DNA of 58,188 nt from Porphyra umbilicalis. Its lineage: Eukaryota; Rhodophyta; Bangiophyceae; Bangiales; Bangiaceae. The notes under the pieces are model-generated. The model was not told the DNA's origin, searched no databases, and saw only the letters and a list, made by a program, of their open reading frames with translations. Position 1 is the first letter of the stretch. Each line of letters begins with the position of its first letter. Location of the stretch: contig KV919166.1 in NCBI GenBank assembly GCA_002049455.2, positions 1 to 58,188 on the forward strand, read 5' to 3'. Both the position numbers and the translations under genes were made by a program. This document shows, one piece after another, positions 10,166 to 22,213 of this stretch.

Positions 10166-11049
10166 GATAAACAAGGCATGACAGTCAAGAGAAAAATGCC
10201 ACCTCCACCCACGCCGTGATTCTACCACTCCACAGTGGCGTCCTCTATCGTCCACTCCCTCTCTGCTCACACCAATATATGGCCGTAAAAAAAGGCCCTA
10301 GGCAACAGCCCCCCCTCCACATCGCCCAAGCAGCGCCCATCCCACCAACCCCCGCAGCCGCCGTCCACAGCTGCCGCACGCACAGAGCCGTAGCGTTGGG
10401 CAGACACACTTGCGCCGCACCCTACGCTCTCTTCGTCGAGCTCTCACTTCCCCCTAAGCCACGGCGCAGCACGTACCGTTCAGGCGATGCAGCTGGCCGC
10501 GCTGGTCTCGCAGGAGCCTCACGTCCGCCGCAAGTCAACGTCGCGAAAAGTCCGCGGCGGATCGTGGTGCCGCCGCCAACGGGCTCGCGAAGACGCAGCA
10601 GCCCAGATACGACCACGGCCGCGGCGGCGGCGGCGGCGGAAGCCTGGAAGGGCCGGCGTCGACGCACAGGACCCCGGTGCGGCAGCTACGGTTGAGCCCC
10701 GTCGTGGCGGCTACGGCACACCAACCGCTCTTTCGAATTCGCTGCAGCCATGACCGGCGTCGCAGCCGACCGCCGCCGATACTGGCGTCGTGCGTGGAAA
10801 GCGCTACCGCCGTGACGACGGCCACCAATATGGCTTCCCCGCTGCCTCAATCTCTCTTCTCCCTCTAGTCTACCTAGCGGCCGTCCTATCTCACCCCTCC
10901 CGGCGCCTTCACCCAACCTTCCTGACCCCCCTCTTGCCCGTCCACTACCTCCACCTCTGACCGCCCGTCAAGGTGATGGCGGCGGCTGCGGCTGCTGCAA
11001 CGTGTTGGACTGTGATGCTCGTCGCCGACTCCACTGGCGGTTCGCGGAT
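10166..11049. other. Intergenic, no supported gene
   Basis: Mixed-composition DNA with a GCGGCGGCG run near 10,620-10,640. Short Arg/Ala-rich frames are open on both strands but show no family signature. Confidence 0.5.
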
Positions 11050-11420
11050 GGATGATGGTCGGTGACCCTCATGGTACCCCACATGGTACATTTGCAAGAC
11101 GTGGTCAAGTTGCACACATTCGTGTTGCGTCATCTTGGGGCGTTACTTTTGGCATGTTTTGGATTTGATCTTCGCTTTGCTCTAGTGGCTTTTGATTTGG
11201 TGAGTGATTCGATGTGGTGCGAGGGCGTGGGCGTCGGTGCGGGCGCGAGAGGAGGGAGCACTTGGGCCGGTGGGGACTATTTAAAAGGTGCTCTCGGTTG
11301 GGAGAGGCGGGCGAACCTTAGGACAACCAACAAAGCACGTTCGCGCACACACACACAAGCTCAAGCCACTCAACCACTTCACCGTGGTCCCCCAACCCCT
11401 ATCCCCACTGAGTTTCAACA
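11050..11420 (+). repeat. 5' LTR (3' part defined) of Copia-1
   Basis: The right edge is firm: GTTTCAACA ends at 11,420, directly before a primer-binding site. A TATA-like TATTTAAAAG lies at 11,278-11,287, about 140 bp upstream of that edge, as expected for an LTR promoter. The left edge cannot be set because the element has no surviving 3' LTR in the window; the start given is a guess. Confidence 0.5.
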
Positions 11421-11434
11421 GGTTATGGGCCCAG
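11421..11434 (+). other. Copia-1 primer-binding site, half-tRNA type
   Basis: GGTTATGGGCCCAG is complementary to the anticodon arm of eukaryotic initiator tRNA-Met (CTGGGCCCATAACC). It is not complementary to a tRNA 3' end. Drosophila copia primes this way, from a cleaved half of initiator tRNA-Met. Near-identical sites follow both Copia-2 LTRs. Confidence 0.75.
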
Positions 11435-11581
11435 CGCCGGGGCTGTGACAAGACCAAGGTGTGCCATCTGGTGTCGCGGCGGTCGCGGCAAGTGCGAAGA
11501 GGACGGGGTCAAGGTGGTTTAAGGACGTGACGGTCAAGGCGCACGGCTCGGCAAGGTCGGGCGCTACGACAAGACGACATT

Positions 11582-14500
11582 ATGGAAGGAGGCGCTGCCG
11601 GCATGGGCGGCATCAAGATCGACAAGTTGACGGAGACGAAAGTCCACGAGTGGCGTCAGCGCATTAAGATGGTCGTCGCGCTGCGCGACCTGGACGACAT
11701 GCTTGACGAAGACGGAGAGCCGTCGGTCGCGGAGACCCGCGAGTTGGCGGTGTGGAAGCGTCGAGACACGAAGGCGAGCGCCATCAGCGAGCTCACTCTT
11801 GGGTCTGAGCAGCTCGAGCACGTGTCGGGCTACAAGACGACGGCGGAAATGTGGTCGACGCTGCAAGGTGTCTTCCAGCGCAAGGGTTTGATGAACAAGA
11901 TGAAGGCGCGACGCGAGTTCTACACTGTCGAAATGTTCGTCGGCGAGGGCATGCTGGGCTACATCAACCGCGTGCGCAACCTCGGCGAGAACCTCAAGGC
12001 CATGGGCGGCGAGGTGACGCAGATGGACATTGCCATGAGCGTCCTCGACGGGCTGACGTCCAAGTACGAGAACCTGCTGGTGGCTCTCGACGCCAAGGGC
12101 GAGGACGAGCTGAGCCTCGACTTTGTTAAGAGCCGCTTGCTTCAGGAGGAGCGGCCGCAGGCGGACAAGTCACCGGCGACGAAGCGCATTGGCGACATGG
12201 CACTCATCGGCGCCAACTATCGAGGTCAAGGCCGCCGTGGTGCCCTCTCCAATATCGAGTGCTACTACTGCCATACGTTTGGGCACATCTCTCGCGATTT
12301 CCCAGAGCTCAAGGCCAAGAAGCAGAGACAGGACAAGGTGGCCGCGATTGCGGCTGACGATGGTAGCGACAGCGACGACGCCATCTGTCTGGTGGGCAAT
12401 TCAGCTGACACCGATGACATCTCCAAGTCGTGGCTTGTGGACTCAGCGGCGTCTGCACACATGTGCTGGATGCGCGGGTGCTTCGACGACTACCATACGA
12501 CCACGGGACGGAGCGTCACGATGGGTGACAAGGGGTCCGTAGCCACGGCGGGCGTCGGAACCGTCGTACTCAATGTCATCGTTCACGGCAAGACGCTCAA
12601 GATCAAGTTGGAGAAGGTACTCCATGTTCCTACAATGGGCTTCAAACTCATGTCGGTCGGCATGATGGAGGAGCGTGGGGCGAAAGTGTCATTCAAGGGC
12701 TGTAAGACGATCATCAATATGAACGAGAAGACTGCTGCGTGCGGCATTCGTAAGAATGAGCTCTACCACCTGGACATGGCCCCACTGTCGGATACTGCTG
12801 CGGTGGCCTCTCTTCAGCTCTGGCATGAGCGCCTTGGGCACGTTAACGTGGCTGGCGTTAAGCGGATGATCAAGAAAAAAGACATCAATGTACTCAAGTG
12901 CTCTTCCATGGCGGTCAAGGACGTCTGAGAGCCGTGCGTGTATGGGAAGGCGGCTATGACGCCTATGCCTAGTGCAGGAGGAGGTCGAGTGACCAAGCGC
13001 CTGCAGCTCGTGCACTCGGACCTGGGCCGGCCAATGTCGGAGCCGTCGCGTGGCGGTGCGCTCTACTTCGGCACCTTCACCGAAGACTTCTCCCGCTGGA
13101 CCGACGTGGTCTTCCTGCAGAAGAAGAGCGATCTGCTCTCTGAGTACAAGAAGTGGCTGACTAAGGCCTAGCTGCAAAAGGGAACCAAGATCAAGATCCT
13201 GCGATCCGACAATGGCGGCGAGTACGCGTCAAACGCATTCAAGGCTCTTCACGATGAGAACGGCACGACGCACCAGACCACGGTGCCCGACACGCAGCAG
13301 CAGAACGGAGTTGCTGAGCGGCTCAACTGCGTTCTCGTGGAGATGGCTCGCACCATGATGCGACACAAGGACGTCGATCAGGATCTTTGGGCGGATGCCA
13401 TCAAGACGGCGGTGTACATCAAGAACCGCGTCACGAGCCTGGCGCTTCCCGTCGGCAAGACGCCCTTTGAGCTGTGGACCGGGAATAAGTCCAACGTAAG
13501 CCACATGCGGGTGTTTGGGTCGACATGCTGGGTGGTGCTGCACAAGAGTCACATCGACGGCACGTTTGGCGACAAGGCGGCGAAGGGCGTCTTCTTAGGC
13601 TATCCCGACGGCAGCAAGGCGTACAAGGTCATCCTCGACGACGGCAAGGTCGTCAAGGCACGAAGCGTCGTGTTCACCGAGACAAACGTAAGCGAGGTTG
13701 CAGAAATTGCGGAGGAGCTTCCCGAAGACGAAGTTGTCGAAGTCGAGACGGGCTTGCGTTCTGCAAGCTACGGCGAAGACGTAGATGCTGACAGTGACGA
13801 CAAGGACGACAAGCAAGACGATGGATCTGACAAGTCCGCGGACGATAATCAAGGTAGTGGCGGCTCTCAAGACACGCTGCGTCGGAGCGGCAGAGTGCGG
13901 CGACCACCTGTCGAGTACTGGCGCCCGGTGAGCCTGGTTGCACACCAGGCGCCCACGACGTACGTGCAAGCCGTTCAAGGGAAAGAATCGGCTAAGTGGT
14001 AGATTGCCATGGACGAGGAGATGGAGGCCATCCGCAAGAACAAGACTTGGCGCTTGACGGATCGCCCGGCCAGTCGACGCGTGCTGAAGGGCAAGTGGGT
14101 GTACAAGGTCAAGAACTAGGTTGACAAGAACGGGAAAAACACGACGCGGCACAAGGCGCGCCTGTGCTTCATGGGGAACCGGCAGATCAAGGGGCTCGAC
14201 TTCAACGAGACGTTCGCGCCGGTGGCCAAGTTCACCACCATCCGATGCATCCTGGCGATGAGGGCGGCGAACGGGTGGGAGCTACATCAGATGGACGTCA
14301 AGACGGCATTCCTCAACGGCGACCTTGACGAGGAGGTCTACATGGAGCAGCCAGACGGCTATGTCGATCCGACGTATCCTGACAAGGTGTGTCGTCTCCT
14401 CCAAGCGCGGTATGCGCTGAAGCAAGCCCCCAAGATGTGGTACGCCAAGCTCGACGACTTCCTCAAGTCGCAGGGGTTTGACAACACTGACCCGGATGCA

Positions 14501-15361
14501 TGCCTCTACCTCCTTATGGATGACGGCGAAATCATCATCGTCCAGGTGTACGTCGACGATCTTCTTTTGGTGGCATCAAGCCTGGCGGCGATCTACAAGA
14601 TTAAGGACGCTCTGCACAAGCGTTTTGAGAGGAAGGACCTGGGCGAGTCGAAGGTCATCCTCGGGCTAGAGATAAGACGTGACAAGGCGTTGGGCACCCT
14701 CAAGCTGTCGCAGGGCAAGTACGCGGGGCAATTGCTGGACAAGTTCGGGATGGCGGAGTGCAACCCGATCGGAACGCCGCTGGAGGTGGGCCTGCAGCTG
14801 GTCAAGGCCAACAAGAGCGACGACGCGCTGCCCTACCGCGAAGCCGTCGGCAGTCTTATGTACCTGATGGGCAGGACGCGTCCTGACCTCGCCTGCGCCA
14901 TCGGGAAGCTGAGTCGGTTTGTCTCGTGCTACGGCAAGGAGCATTGGGCGGCGATCAAACGCGTTCTACGGTATGTCAAGGGTTCGATGGACAAGGGGCT
15001 GGTCTTCGACAAGAAGTCTTCCTGTGTTCTACAAGGCTATATTGATGCCGACTGGGCGGGTGACCACGAGACGCGACGTTCTACGACGGGCTTCACCTTC
15101 ATCTTTGGCGGAGCAGCCGTCAGCTGGGGTTCTAAGTTGTAGAAGTCGGTGGCGCTGTCGACAATGGAAGCTGAGTACATGGCTCTATGTGAGGCCAGCA
15201 AGTAAGCTGTTTGAATCAACAAGCTCGTGCAAAGCGTGGCATCCCAAGGGGTGCGAACAGCGATCTCGAGCGGGCCGATCAACATCAAGGTCGACAACAG
15301 CGGGTGCATTGACTTCTTCAAGAACCCCGTCGAGCACAAGCGCACCAAGCACATTGACATA
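11582..15361 (+). pseudogene. Copia-1 gag-pol polyprotein, one frame, seven nonsense codons
   Basis: A single frame runs from the ATG at 11,582 through gag, protease, integrase, RT and RNase H without any frameshift. Gag ends in a zinc knuckle, CYYCHTFGHISRDF, whose fourth ligand is Phe instead of Cys. The protease motif is WLVDSAAS (normally DSGAS). LWHERLGHVN marks the pre-integrase region. Integrase shows HSDLG and LRSDNGGEY. RT has the intact YVDD at 14,549-14,560. RNase H shows DADWAGD and STMEAEYMAL. Stops are TGA 12,926, TAG 13,169, TAG 14,000, TAG 14,117, TAG 15,140, TAA 15,203 and TGA 15,212. Sequence ends within RNase H (TKHIDI), where the fold-back begins. Homology continues no further, so the 3' LTR is lost. 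Confidence 0.9.
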
Positions 15362-15366
15362 TGATG

Positions 15367-15397
15367 CATGGATATATTCCTCAGGGATATATCCATG
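15367..15397. repeat. Short hairpin at the fold-back centre
   Basis: CATGGATATAT at 15,367-15,377 pairs with ATATATCCATG at 15,387-15,397, with TCC/GGG able to extend the stem over a TCA loop. It lies in the only part of the spacer that is not copia sequence and may mark the junction that seeded the inverted duplication. Confidence 0.6.
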
Positions 15398-15407
15398 ACA
15401 ATCCCTG

Positions 15408-17222
15408 ATCAATATGGCCTTGTAGAACACAGGAAGACTTCTTGTCGAAGACCAGCCCCTTGTCCATCGAACCCTTGACATACCGTAGAACGCGTTTGAT
15501 CGCCGCCCAATGCTCCTTGCCGTAGCACGAGACAAACCGACTCAGCTTCCCGATGGCGCAGGCGAGGTCAGGACGCGTCCTGCCCATCAGGTACATAAGA
15601 CTGCCGACGGCTTCGCGGTAGGGCAGCGCGTCGTCGCTCTTGTTGGCCTTGACCAGCTGCAGGCCCACCTCCAGCGGCGTTCCGATCGGGTTGCACTCCG
15701 CCATCCCGAACTTGTCCAGCAATTGCCCCGCGTACTTGCCCTGCGACAGCTTGAGGGTGCCCAACGCCTTGTCACGTCTTATCTCTAGCCCGAGGATGAC
15801 CTTCGACTCGCCCAGGTCCTTCCTCTCAAAACGCTTGTGCAGAGCGTCCTTAATCTTGTAGATCGCCGCCAGGCTTGATGCCACCAAAAGAAGATCGTCG
15901 ACGTACACCTGGACGATGATGATTTCGCCGTCATCCATAAGGAGGTAGAGGCATGCATCCGGGTCAGTGTTGTCAAACCCCTGCGACTTGAGGAAGTCGT
16001 CGAGCTTGGCGTACCACATCTTGGGGGCTTGCTTCAGCGCATACAGCGCTTGGAGGAGACGACACACCTTGTCAGGATACGTCGGATCGACATAGCCGTC
16101 TGGCTGCTCCATGTAGACCTCCTCGTCAAGGTCGCCGTTGAGGAATGCCGTCTTGACGTCCATCTGATGTAGCTCCCACCCGTTCGCCGCCCTCATCGCC
16201 AGGATGCATCGGATGGTGGTGAACTTGGCCACCGGCGCGAACGTCTCGTTGAAGTCGAGCCCCTTGATCTGCCGGTTCCCCATGAAGCACAGGCGCGCCT
16301 TGTGCCGCGTCGTGTTTTTCCCGTTCTTGTCAACCTAGTTCTTGACCTTGTACACCCACTTGCCCTTCAGCACGCGTCGACTGGCCGGGCGATCCGTCAA
16401 GCGCCAAGTCTTGTTCTTGCGGATGGCCTCCATCTCCTCGTCCATGGCAATCTACCACTTAGCCGATTCTTTCCCTTGAACGGCTTGCACGTACGTCGTG
16501 GGCGCCTGGTGTGCAACCAGGCTCACCGGGCGCCAGTACTCGACAGGTGGTCGCCGCACTCTGCCGCTCCGACGCAGCGTGTCTTGAGAGCCGCCACTAC
16601 CTTGATTATCGTCCGCGGACTTGTCAGATCCATCGTCTTGCTTGTCGTCCTTGTCGTCACTGTCAGCATCTACGTCTTCGCCGTAGCTTGCAGAACGCAA
16701 GCCCGTCTCGACTTCGACAACTTCGTCTTCGGGAAGCTCCTCCGCAATTTCTGCAACCTCGCTTACGTTTGTCTCGGTGAACACGACGCTTCGTGCCTTG
16801 ACGACCTTGCCGTCGTCGAGGATGACCTTGTACGCCTTGCTGCCGTCGGGATAGCCTAAGAAGACGCCCTTCGCCGCCTTGTCGCCAAACGTGCCGTCGA
16901 TGTGACTCTTGTGCAGCACCACCCAGCATGTCGACCCAAACACCCGCATGTGGCTTACGTTGGACTTATTCCCGGTCCACAGCTCAAAGGGCGTCTTGCC
17001 GACGGGAAGCGCCAGGCTCGTGACGCGGTTCTTGATGTACACCGCCGTCTTGATGGCATCCGCCCAAAGATCCTGATCGACGTCCTTGTGTCGCATCATG
17101 GTGCGAGCCATCTCCACGAGAACTCAGTTGAGCCGCTCAGCAACTCCGTTCTGCTGCGGCGCGTCGGGCACCGTGGTCTGGTGCGTCGTGCCGTTCTCAT
17201 CGTGAAGAGCCTTGAATGCGTT
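15408..17222 (-). pseudogene. Inverted copy of Copia-1 integrase/RT/RNase H
   Basis: Read on the minus strand this copy runs from KALHDENGTTHQTT (integrase) through YVDD to SSCVLQG (RNase H). It has the same TAG codons as the plus copy and one extra TGA at 17,124-17,126, where the plus copy has TGC. The RT block has YALKQAPKMW with Leu, where the plus copy has Arg. It is truncated at both ends and has no LTR or primer site of its own. Confidence 0.9.
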
Positions 17223-17579
17223 GGCCCGTCCACCGCGGCGGCGTCCACGGCCGTCGCTCATGTGGTGGCGCGCCGCCCGTCCACGACGACGGAGGTGGTC
17301 GACGGATTGGTGGCAGACGACCACCTTGCAGAACTGGACGCGGGGGGGGGGGCGGGCAACAGCAGTTGCACTGGCATTGAGCCAAGGGCGGGGCGACCGC
17401 GTCCGTCCGGTCGCGAAGCAGCCGCCGATCTTCGTTGTTCCGCCCCCGCTGCCGCGTCGGCTGGGCAGTCCGCCGCTTAGTGTCGGGAGGCTTCTTCTCG
17501 CAAATCATGGCGTCGGCAGCCGCCCCTGAACAGGAGAGGAGCCACCACCGGAGGCGGCACCCGGCCACGTGAGTCATGG

Positions 17580-17790
17580 GTGGCAGCCAGCCGCAGCAGC
17601 CGGTGACGGCAGCCGCCCACACAACCAGCGCGCGGCCCCCACCCACACCGCCGACAGGCAGCAGCCGCACACACCACCGGCTAGCGGCCGCCGCCCACAC
17701 AACCAGCGCGCGGCGGCCGCCCACACCGTCGACGGGCGGCAGCCGCCCACACCACCGGCGCGCGGCCGCCGCCCACAGCACCACACCATC
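17580..17790. repeat. Degenerate CCGCCCACAC minisatellite
   Basis: The motif CCGCCCACAC followed by CACCGGC or AACCAGCGCG and a GCGGC linker recurs at least six times with a period of roughly 30 bp. The units vary in length, and any Pro/His/Thr-rich reading is a by-product. Confidence 0.55.
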
Positions 17791-19067
17791 GGCGGGCGGA
17801 CGGAAAGCACGCGCGCGCCAAACAGGTCAACGCGTGCCCCCCTTTGGCAACGCAGGCGGCCGCCAAGCGCTCACTGGCGGGGCAGCCGCCCCCGCCGTGG
17901 CCGCACCCGCCGCACCCACCGAACTCGCCGCCGCCGCAGCCGCTGCCGCCGTCGCCGCCCCCCGGAAGCCGCCCACGAAAGGACGGGGGGGGGGGCCGGG
18001 AGAGGTAAACCGACGTGGGAGACAGGACGGGGTGGGGGGGGGGGATTGCCCCAGAAGGGGCCCACAATGCAAGTCTAAAAGCGCGCGCAAGCTCGAGCCC
18101 AAAGCCGCCGTGAACCGGCCGCCGTCGAGGGCGCGGCCGCCGCAAAAAAAAGGGCGCGCAAAAAAAGCTCGCGCACGACGGGCAGCCGCATCAGCGACGA
18201 TGGCGCTGGCGGAGGTGTGACGTTACCGCGCAAGAGAGGCGGGTGCATGGGCGGCAGGCGGCGGGGGGCACTAAGCACGCTTCTAACACGACGGCACGCC
18301 CTGCGAGCGTATGTTCCACCACCGACGCCACCGCCACATGCACACCCCCCCCTCAGGGACACGCACCAGGGGTGGCCCGCGCCCGCCCACGGCCCAAGAC
18401 TAAACGTGTCGCCTCGAGCCCCGCCACCACACGCCTGCGCTGAGCCTTGAAGGCAGCCGCGGCCACGCATTTCAGCACGAGGCCGACGATGCCTGGCGTG
18501 ACGGCTGCCGCGCGCGAGCCCGCCCGAAGAGCTGACAACCCCAGGCCGAGGCCGACCGACCGATAAAAAGTGCGTGGACTCGCCCCCACCCCCGAAAAAG
18601 CGATACGCTCCACCTCTCATTGCTTTAGGCCAAAGAGCCGCGGCCGACGCGGATAACTAGTGGAAGGTGCGAGCTAGGGCAACGCGCCAGAAACGGGTGA
18701 CGGGCACGGCGCAGAGAGAGGGCTCCAACAGTCGCAGAGAAGAGCCAATCAAATGGAAGTCAGCTGGAGGCACGAGTTCTGCATAAATTGTCCTGCTGAT
18801 GGTGGAGTTCCTCAACCAATGAAAAGTGGCTGTACTGCTGACCATACGAAAGCGGCAGCCACGCATCTTAGCCCAGGTCCCTCAGGGCTGTGGCGCCCAC
18901 CTGTCGGCTGTCAGCCGTCATTAGGGACTGCGGGCCGCCTGTGGCGGGTCACGCCAGCGCGGCCTGCCCATGTTCCACGGGCGAACGGCCGGCAGCCCAC
19001 CACGCGGCCGCGGTGGGGGGATGTGGTGGACTCAGACAGCCTGGACTGGGTGTCATAAGCAGGGCCT

Positions 19068-19092
19068 GCGGATCGTTCCTAAAACGATCCGC
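19068..19092. repeat. Perfect 10-bp stem hairpin
   Basis: GCGGATCGTT, a CCTAA loop, then AACGATCCGC. No T-run or promoter context allows a terminator call in a eukaryote; it is recorded only as structure. Confidence 0.6.
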
Positions 19093-19241
19093 GGGAAGCG
19101 CACGACGCGAGGCGATCGCGTGGTAAGCAGCCACGCGGTGGCGTTCGCGGCAGCCGTGTCTCGATCGCGTCGTCAGCACGACGCGGGCCGGACCCGAGGC
19201 TCGATAGAGACCGGCCCTTCTCAAACACAGTCGGACACGGT

Positions 19242-19341
19242 GGGGCACCACCACGCTAGCAGCTGTTGATGGTGAGCCCTGCTGGGGAGGGGGTGTCGCG
19301 GGGGGGCACCACCACGCTCCCAGCCGTTGATGGTGGGCCCT
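19242..19341. repeat. Pair of 39-bp direct repeats
   Basis: Units at 19,242-19,280 and 19,303-19,341 both begin GGGGCACCACCACGCT and contain GTTGATGGTG, with four differences. The period is 61 bp. Confidence 0.6.
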
Positions 19342-19723
19342 CCTTGGGCGATGTGTGGCGGGGGGCCACGAAAAGTCTTGGCGCGCCTGTGCGCTGGCCA
19401 CTTTGAGCTGTCCTCCCAGGTACTTGTCATTCTTCAGTCTCGAGCTGTACGCAACAGCTGGTACGGCAGCGCTGCATCACAGAGAGACACAAACAGGGAT
19501 CTCAGGCCGAGACACGTTGCCCTGGATCTGCCTCATTTTCTCGATCTCGAGGCCCACGACACTCGTTCTGGGGCGGATCACTCGAATGCCGGTCGATCAT
19601 CTGAGACATCCGTGGCGATGTGCGGCTCCCATGTTCCGTGGTGTGGGCCGCGTGAGCATACGTCTCACCCTCCATACGTCCCACTTGCCATTGTGATTCT
19701 CAGCGGTTTCTCTCTGGCGAGAG

Positions 19724-20088
19724 TGTTGCATTCGGTGAGGCTAAGTTCAGTACTTATGCCCCTACCGGGACTTGCGCCCGTCTCTGCGTACTTCGGATTG
19801 CGGCCTGTGGGACGGCTGTCCCTCCCTAAGTAGCCCCCCTGTTCGGGCCAGGGGCTACTCTTCCGTTTCTCCTTTTCGTTTGTTTTCGTCTTGTTACTAC
19901 GGCGCCGGCCTTGCCCCGCGCCGCCCCGTCTTGCTCGCCAACTTAATCTTGGCGTCCCTCTGGAGTCCTAGCCTTTGAGCGCCTTTGCGCCGTCTAGGTC
20001 CTCTCGGTAGGTTGACCCTTTGGGTCCTTCTCTTGTGTACTGTCAGTGTGGTTCTACGGTATTTGTTCGCGCCTTCTTTGTTGCCACA
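19724..20088 (+). repeat. 5' LTR of the chromovirus
   Basis: Bounded by TGTTGCATTC and TTGCCACA. It differs from the 3' LTR at only a handful of positions (for example GTGAGG/GTAGGGG and GGAGTCC/CGAGTCC). It contains pyrimidine-rich segments but no clear TATA box. Confidence 0.9.
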
Positions 20089-20090
20089 CT

Positions 20091-20106
20091 TGGTGGAGCA
20101 GCAGGG
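20091..20106 (+). other. Chromovirus primer-binding site
   Basis: TGGTGGAGCAGCAGGG begins two bases after the LTR. TGG at its 5' end is complementary to a tRNA CCA terminus, as in most Ty3 elements. I cannot assign the tRNA. Confidence 0.6.
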
Positions 20107-20329
20107 CAGAGGTCGTCGTCCCTTTCGAGGGACGCCTCTCCTCTGGCGAGCCCCGGCGACAACGGTGCGGACGCCCCTGACGGTTCACGTGACGTGACCA
20201 CGTTGTGGTCCCGGTCACCCGGCGGCTGTTGTTGCAGGCCGGGGGAGTCGCTGGACTATGCGCGACGGGCCGTTGTGCCGTCGTGTCCGGGTTTATGCTA
20301 TCTCGAGACAAGAAGCCAACCTATCTCCG

Positions 20330-22213
20330 ATGGCGAGCGGGGGTGCCGATCCCTCGCGCTTTGCCCCCCCTCATGATACGGGCGCTGACGCTCGGCGTAT
20401 GGCCGACGGGTCAGCCCATGCGACTACGACTCCCCCTCTTCCCCACGATGCCTCTGGTCTCCCCGATCCAACCGCAGTGGCTCCCGCTTCGGGCGGCTCG
20501 AGCGCTTCCCTCGGCAATACTAGTCGTCGCGTGGAGCAATCGGCGGTCGCCGAGTTAACGACACTCGTGCATACGTTGGCCGCGTCCGTCCGAGAGCTAC
20601 GCGCCGACGTGACAACGTTGTGCGACCCAACTGGGACGTTGCCGATGTCGACCGCCAGTGAACCCCGGCCCACTGACCCAACACCGGCAAACACCCCGGC
20701 CCCGCGCGACCGGTCCCGGTCGCGTAGGTCCGCTGCCTCAACGTCGCCGGTGGCCTCGCGGAGCGCGGGGGTGCGATCGGATCCCGACGCCCGCTCTTTG
20801 CGGTCTGTTAATGACAACGAGTCGCTCCGAGACCCCAGCAGCAGCAGCAGCAGTGACAGCACCGGTTCCTCGCGCCACCGTGTTCGCTCGCGGCGCCGCA
20901 CCCGCACGCAGGTCACCGGTCGGCCAGCTTCGACGCCAATGGCGGTAATCCCCTGGCCGCTCCCCTTGACGTCCAAGCATGGCCTGTTCTCGTCGCTGCT
21001 CGACTTTCGCCGCTACCTCGTCCGCAATGCGGATCCGACGTATGGCCGGTCGAAAGCAAGCCAACTCCACAGGCGCCATCGCCTGCTGGACGGTCCGTTC
21101 CACGGCGTCGCGCTCTGCGATGGCTCGGATCCGTTGGCCGTCCTGGCGCTCCTCACTCGCTTCTGCACAGTCGCGGACGAAATGGATGTCACTCTGGGCG
21201 AGGCCCCGTACCTCCTCGCCTACCGCATTGGCGGTGAGGCCAAGGACGACTTCGTCCAGGAAACAAATGGACCACACGGCAGCGCCGTCGGTACCAGTTT
21301 CCCGCACACGATCAACTATCTGTTGACTCGCTATGCACCCGACGACGCCCTGCACACCGCCGAAATGGCCCTCCGTACCGCGGAGCAGCGCCAAGACGAA
21401 GGCGAGCGCGCTTTCTATCAGCGGTTGATGCGGCTCGGCCGACAGCTCATGGGTATGTACGATCCGGGGCAGCTACGGTACCTGTTCCTGAAGGGGCTCC
21501 AATCCTCGGTACGTGCTCAAGCCGAGTTGGCCGACCGCACATGCGCCACCATCGACGAAGTCGTGGCGCTTTTGCAGATGATCGGCGATGGGCTCCGCTC
21601 GGTCAAGGTCACCATCGGCAAAGCCGACCGGTACGCCAAGGCCAAGAGCGTCCTGCAGCTGGGCTCCGGGAGCGGAGCGAAAGTCGAGCCGGTCCTCTGA
21701 GCGGCGCCACCAGCGACGATGTCGGAGGCCACGCCGCCACAGAGCTGGAACCCCATGGGTCGGCCTCTACCGAAGCAGCCTTTCCAGGCATTCACTCCTA
21801 CGCCGCCGGCGGCCCGGATGCCGTCGGCCGGAACGGCAACCCCATGGCCTCCCCGACCGGGCGGTCCGGTGGGACGGCCGGCTCTGGTCCGCCTGAGCCA
21901 GGCGCAGTGCCACCGCTGCCGCGGGTTTGGTCCCCACGCCCGCGCATGTCCCTCGCCCGACCGGGCGATGGGGACAGGTGCACCGCCTGCGGTCGCCCCG
22001 AGGCCCCATGGCGCGGCCCGTCCTGCCTTACGCCCAAGTCGTATGCAATACGCGATGGCCGCCATCGCCGGGGACCCCTGGGGTGATCCGCTGGTGCCGG
22101 ACGACACCGGCTCCCTCAGCGGAGACGAGACGGTCGGCGCCGCGCCCGGGGATCCGCAACCGGATCCGAGTCTAACGGTGGACCCGCCTGCCCCTGCCGG
22201 GCCGGGAAACTAA
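20330..22213 (+). pseudogene. Chromovirus Gag with one in-frame TGA
   Basis: The start at 20,330 (MASGGADPSR) is preferred over the earlier in-frame start because upstream sequence is leader-like. The N-terminal third is disordered and Ser/Arg/Pro-rich (RSRSRRS, a run of Ser). The capsid-like middle contains FSSLLDFRRYL, RIGGEAKDDF and FYQRLMRLGRQL. A TGA at 21,698-21,700 interrupts the frame, which then continues into a nucleocapsid region with CHRCRGFGPHARAC, a slightly off-spaced zinc knuckle (CX2CX5HX3C). The frame closes with TAA at 22,211-22,213, and pol lies in another frame nine bases on. Whether the TGA is a lesion or a regulated stop cannot be told from one copy. Confidence 0.8.

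Larger units (their letters stand above)
13232..17222. repeat. 1,815-bp inverted repeat of copia pol with 361-bp spacer
   Basis: Arms 13,232-15,046 and 15,408-17,222 have equal length and are nearly identical on opposite strands, covering integrase to RNase H. I saw about five differences: two near 13,290, C/A at 13,330, G/T at 14,409 and T/C at 15,037. The spacer 15,047-15,407 holds the rest of RNase H plus about 46 bp of filler. Both arms share the TAG codons at 14,000 and 14,117, so the duplication happened after those lesions arose. Confidence 0.9.
17223..19723. other. Gene-poor GC-rich region between Copia-1 and the chromovirus
   Basis: There is no ORF with a recognisable family. The content is a degenerate minisatellite (17,580-17,790), A-rich patches at 18,140-18,170, a 10-bp-stem hairpin at 19,068-19,092 and a 39-bp direct repeat pair (19,242-19,341). 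Confidence 0.5.

Noticed and set aside
13232..17222. Purely a fold-back sequencing artefact
   Set aside because: The arms differ at several positions, including a stop unique to one arm, and are joined by 46 bp of unrelated sequence. Read-level confirmation is still needed, so this is only partly set aside.
17580..17790. CRISPR-like array
   Set aside because: Units are degenerate and of uneven length with no unique spacers, and the genome is eukaryotic.
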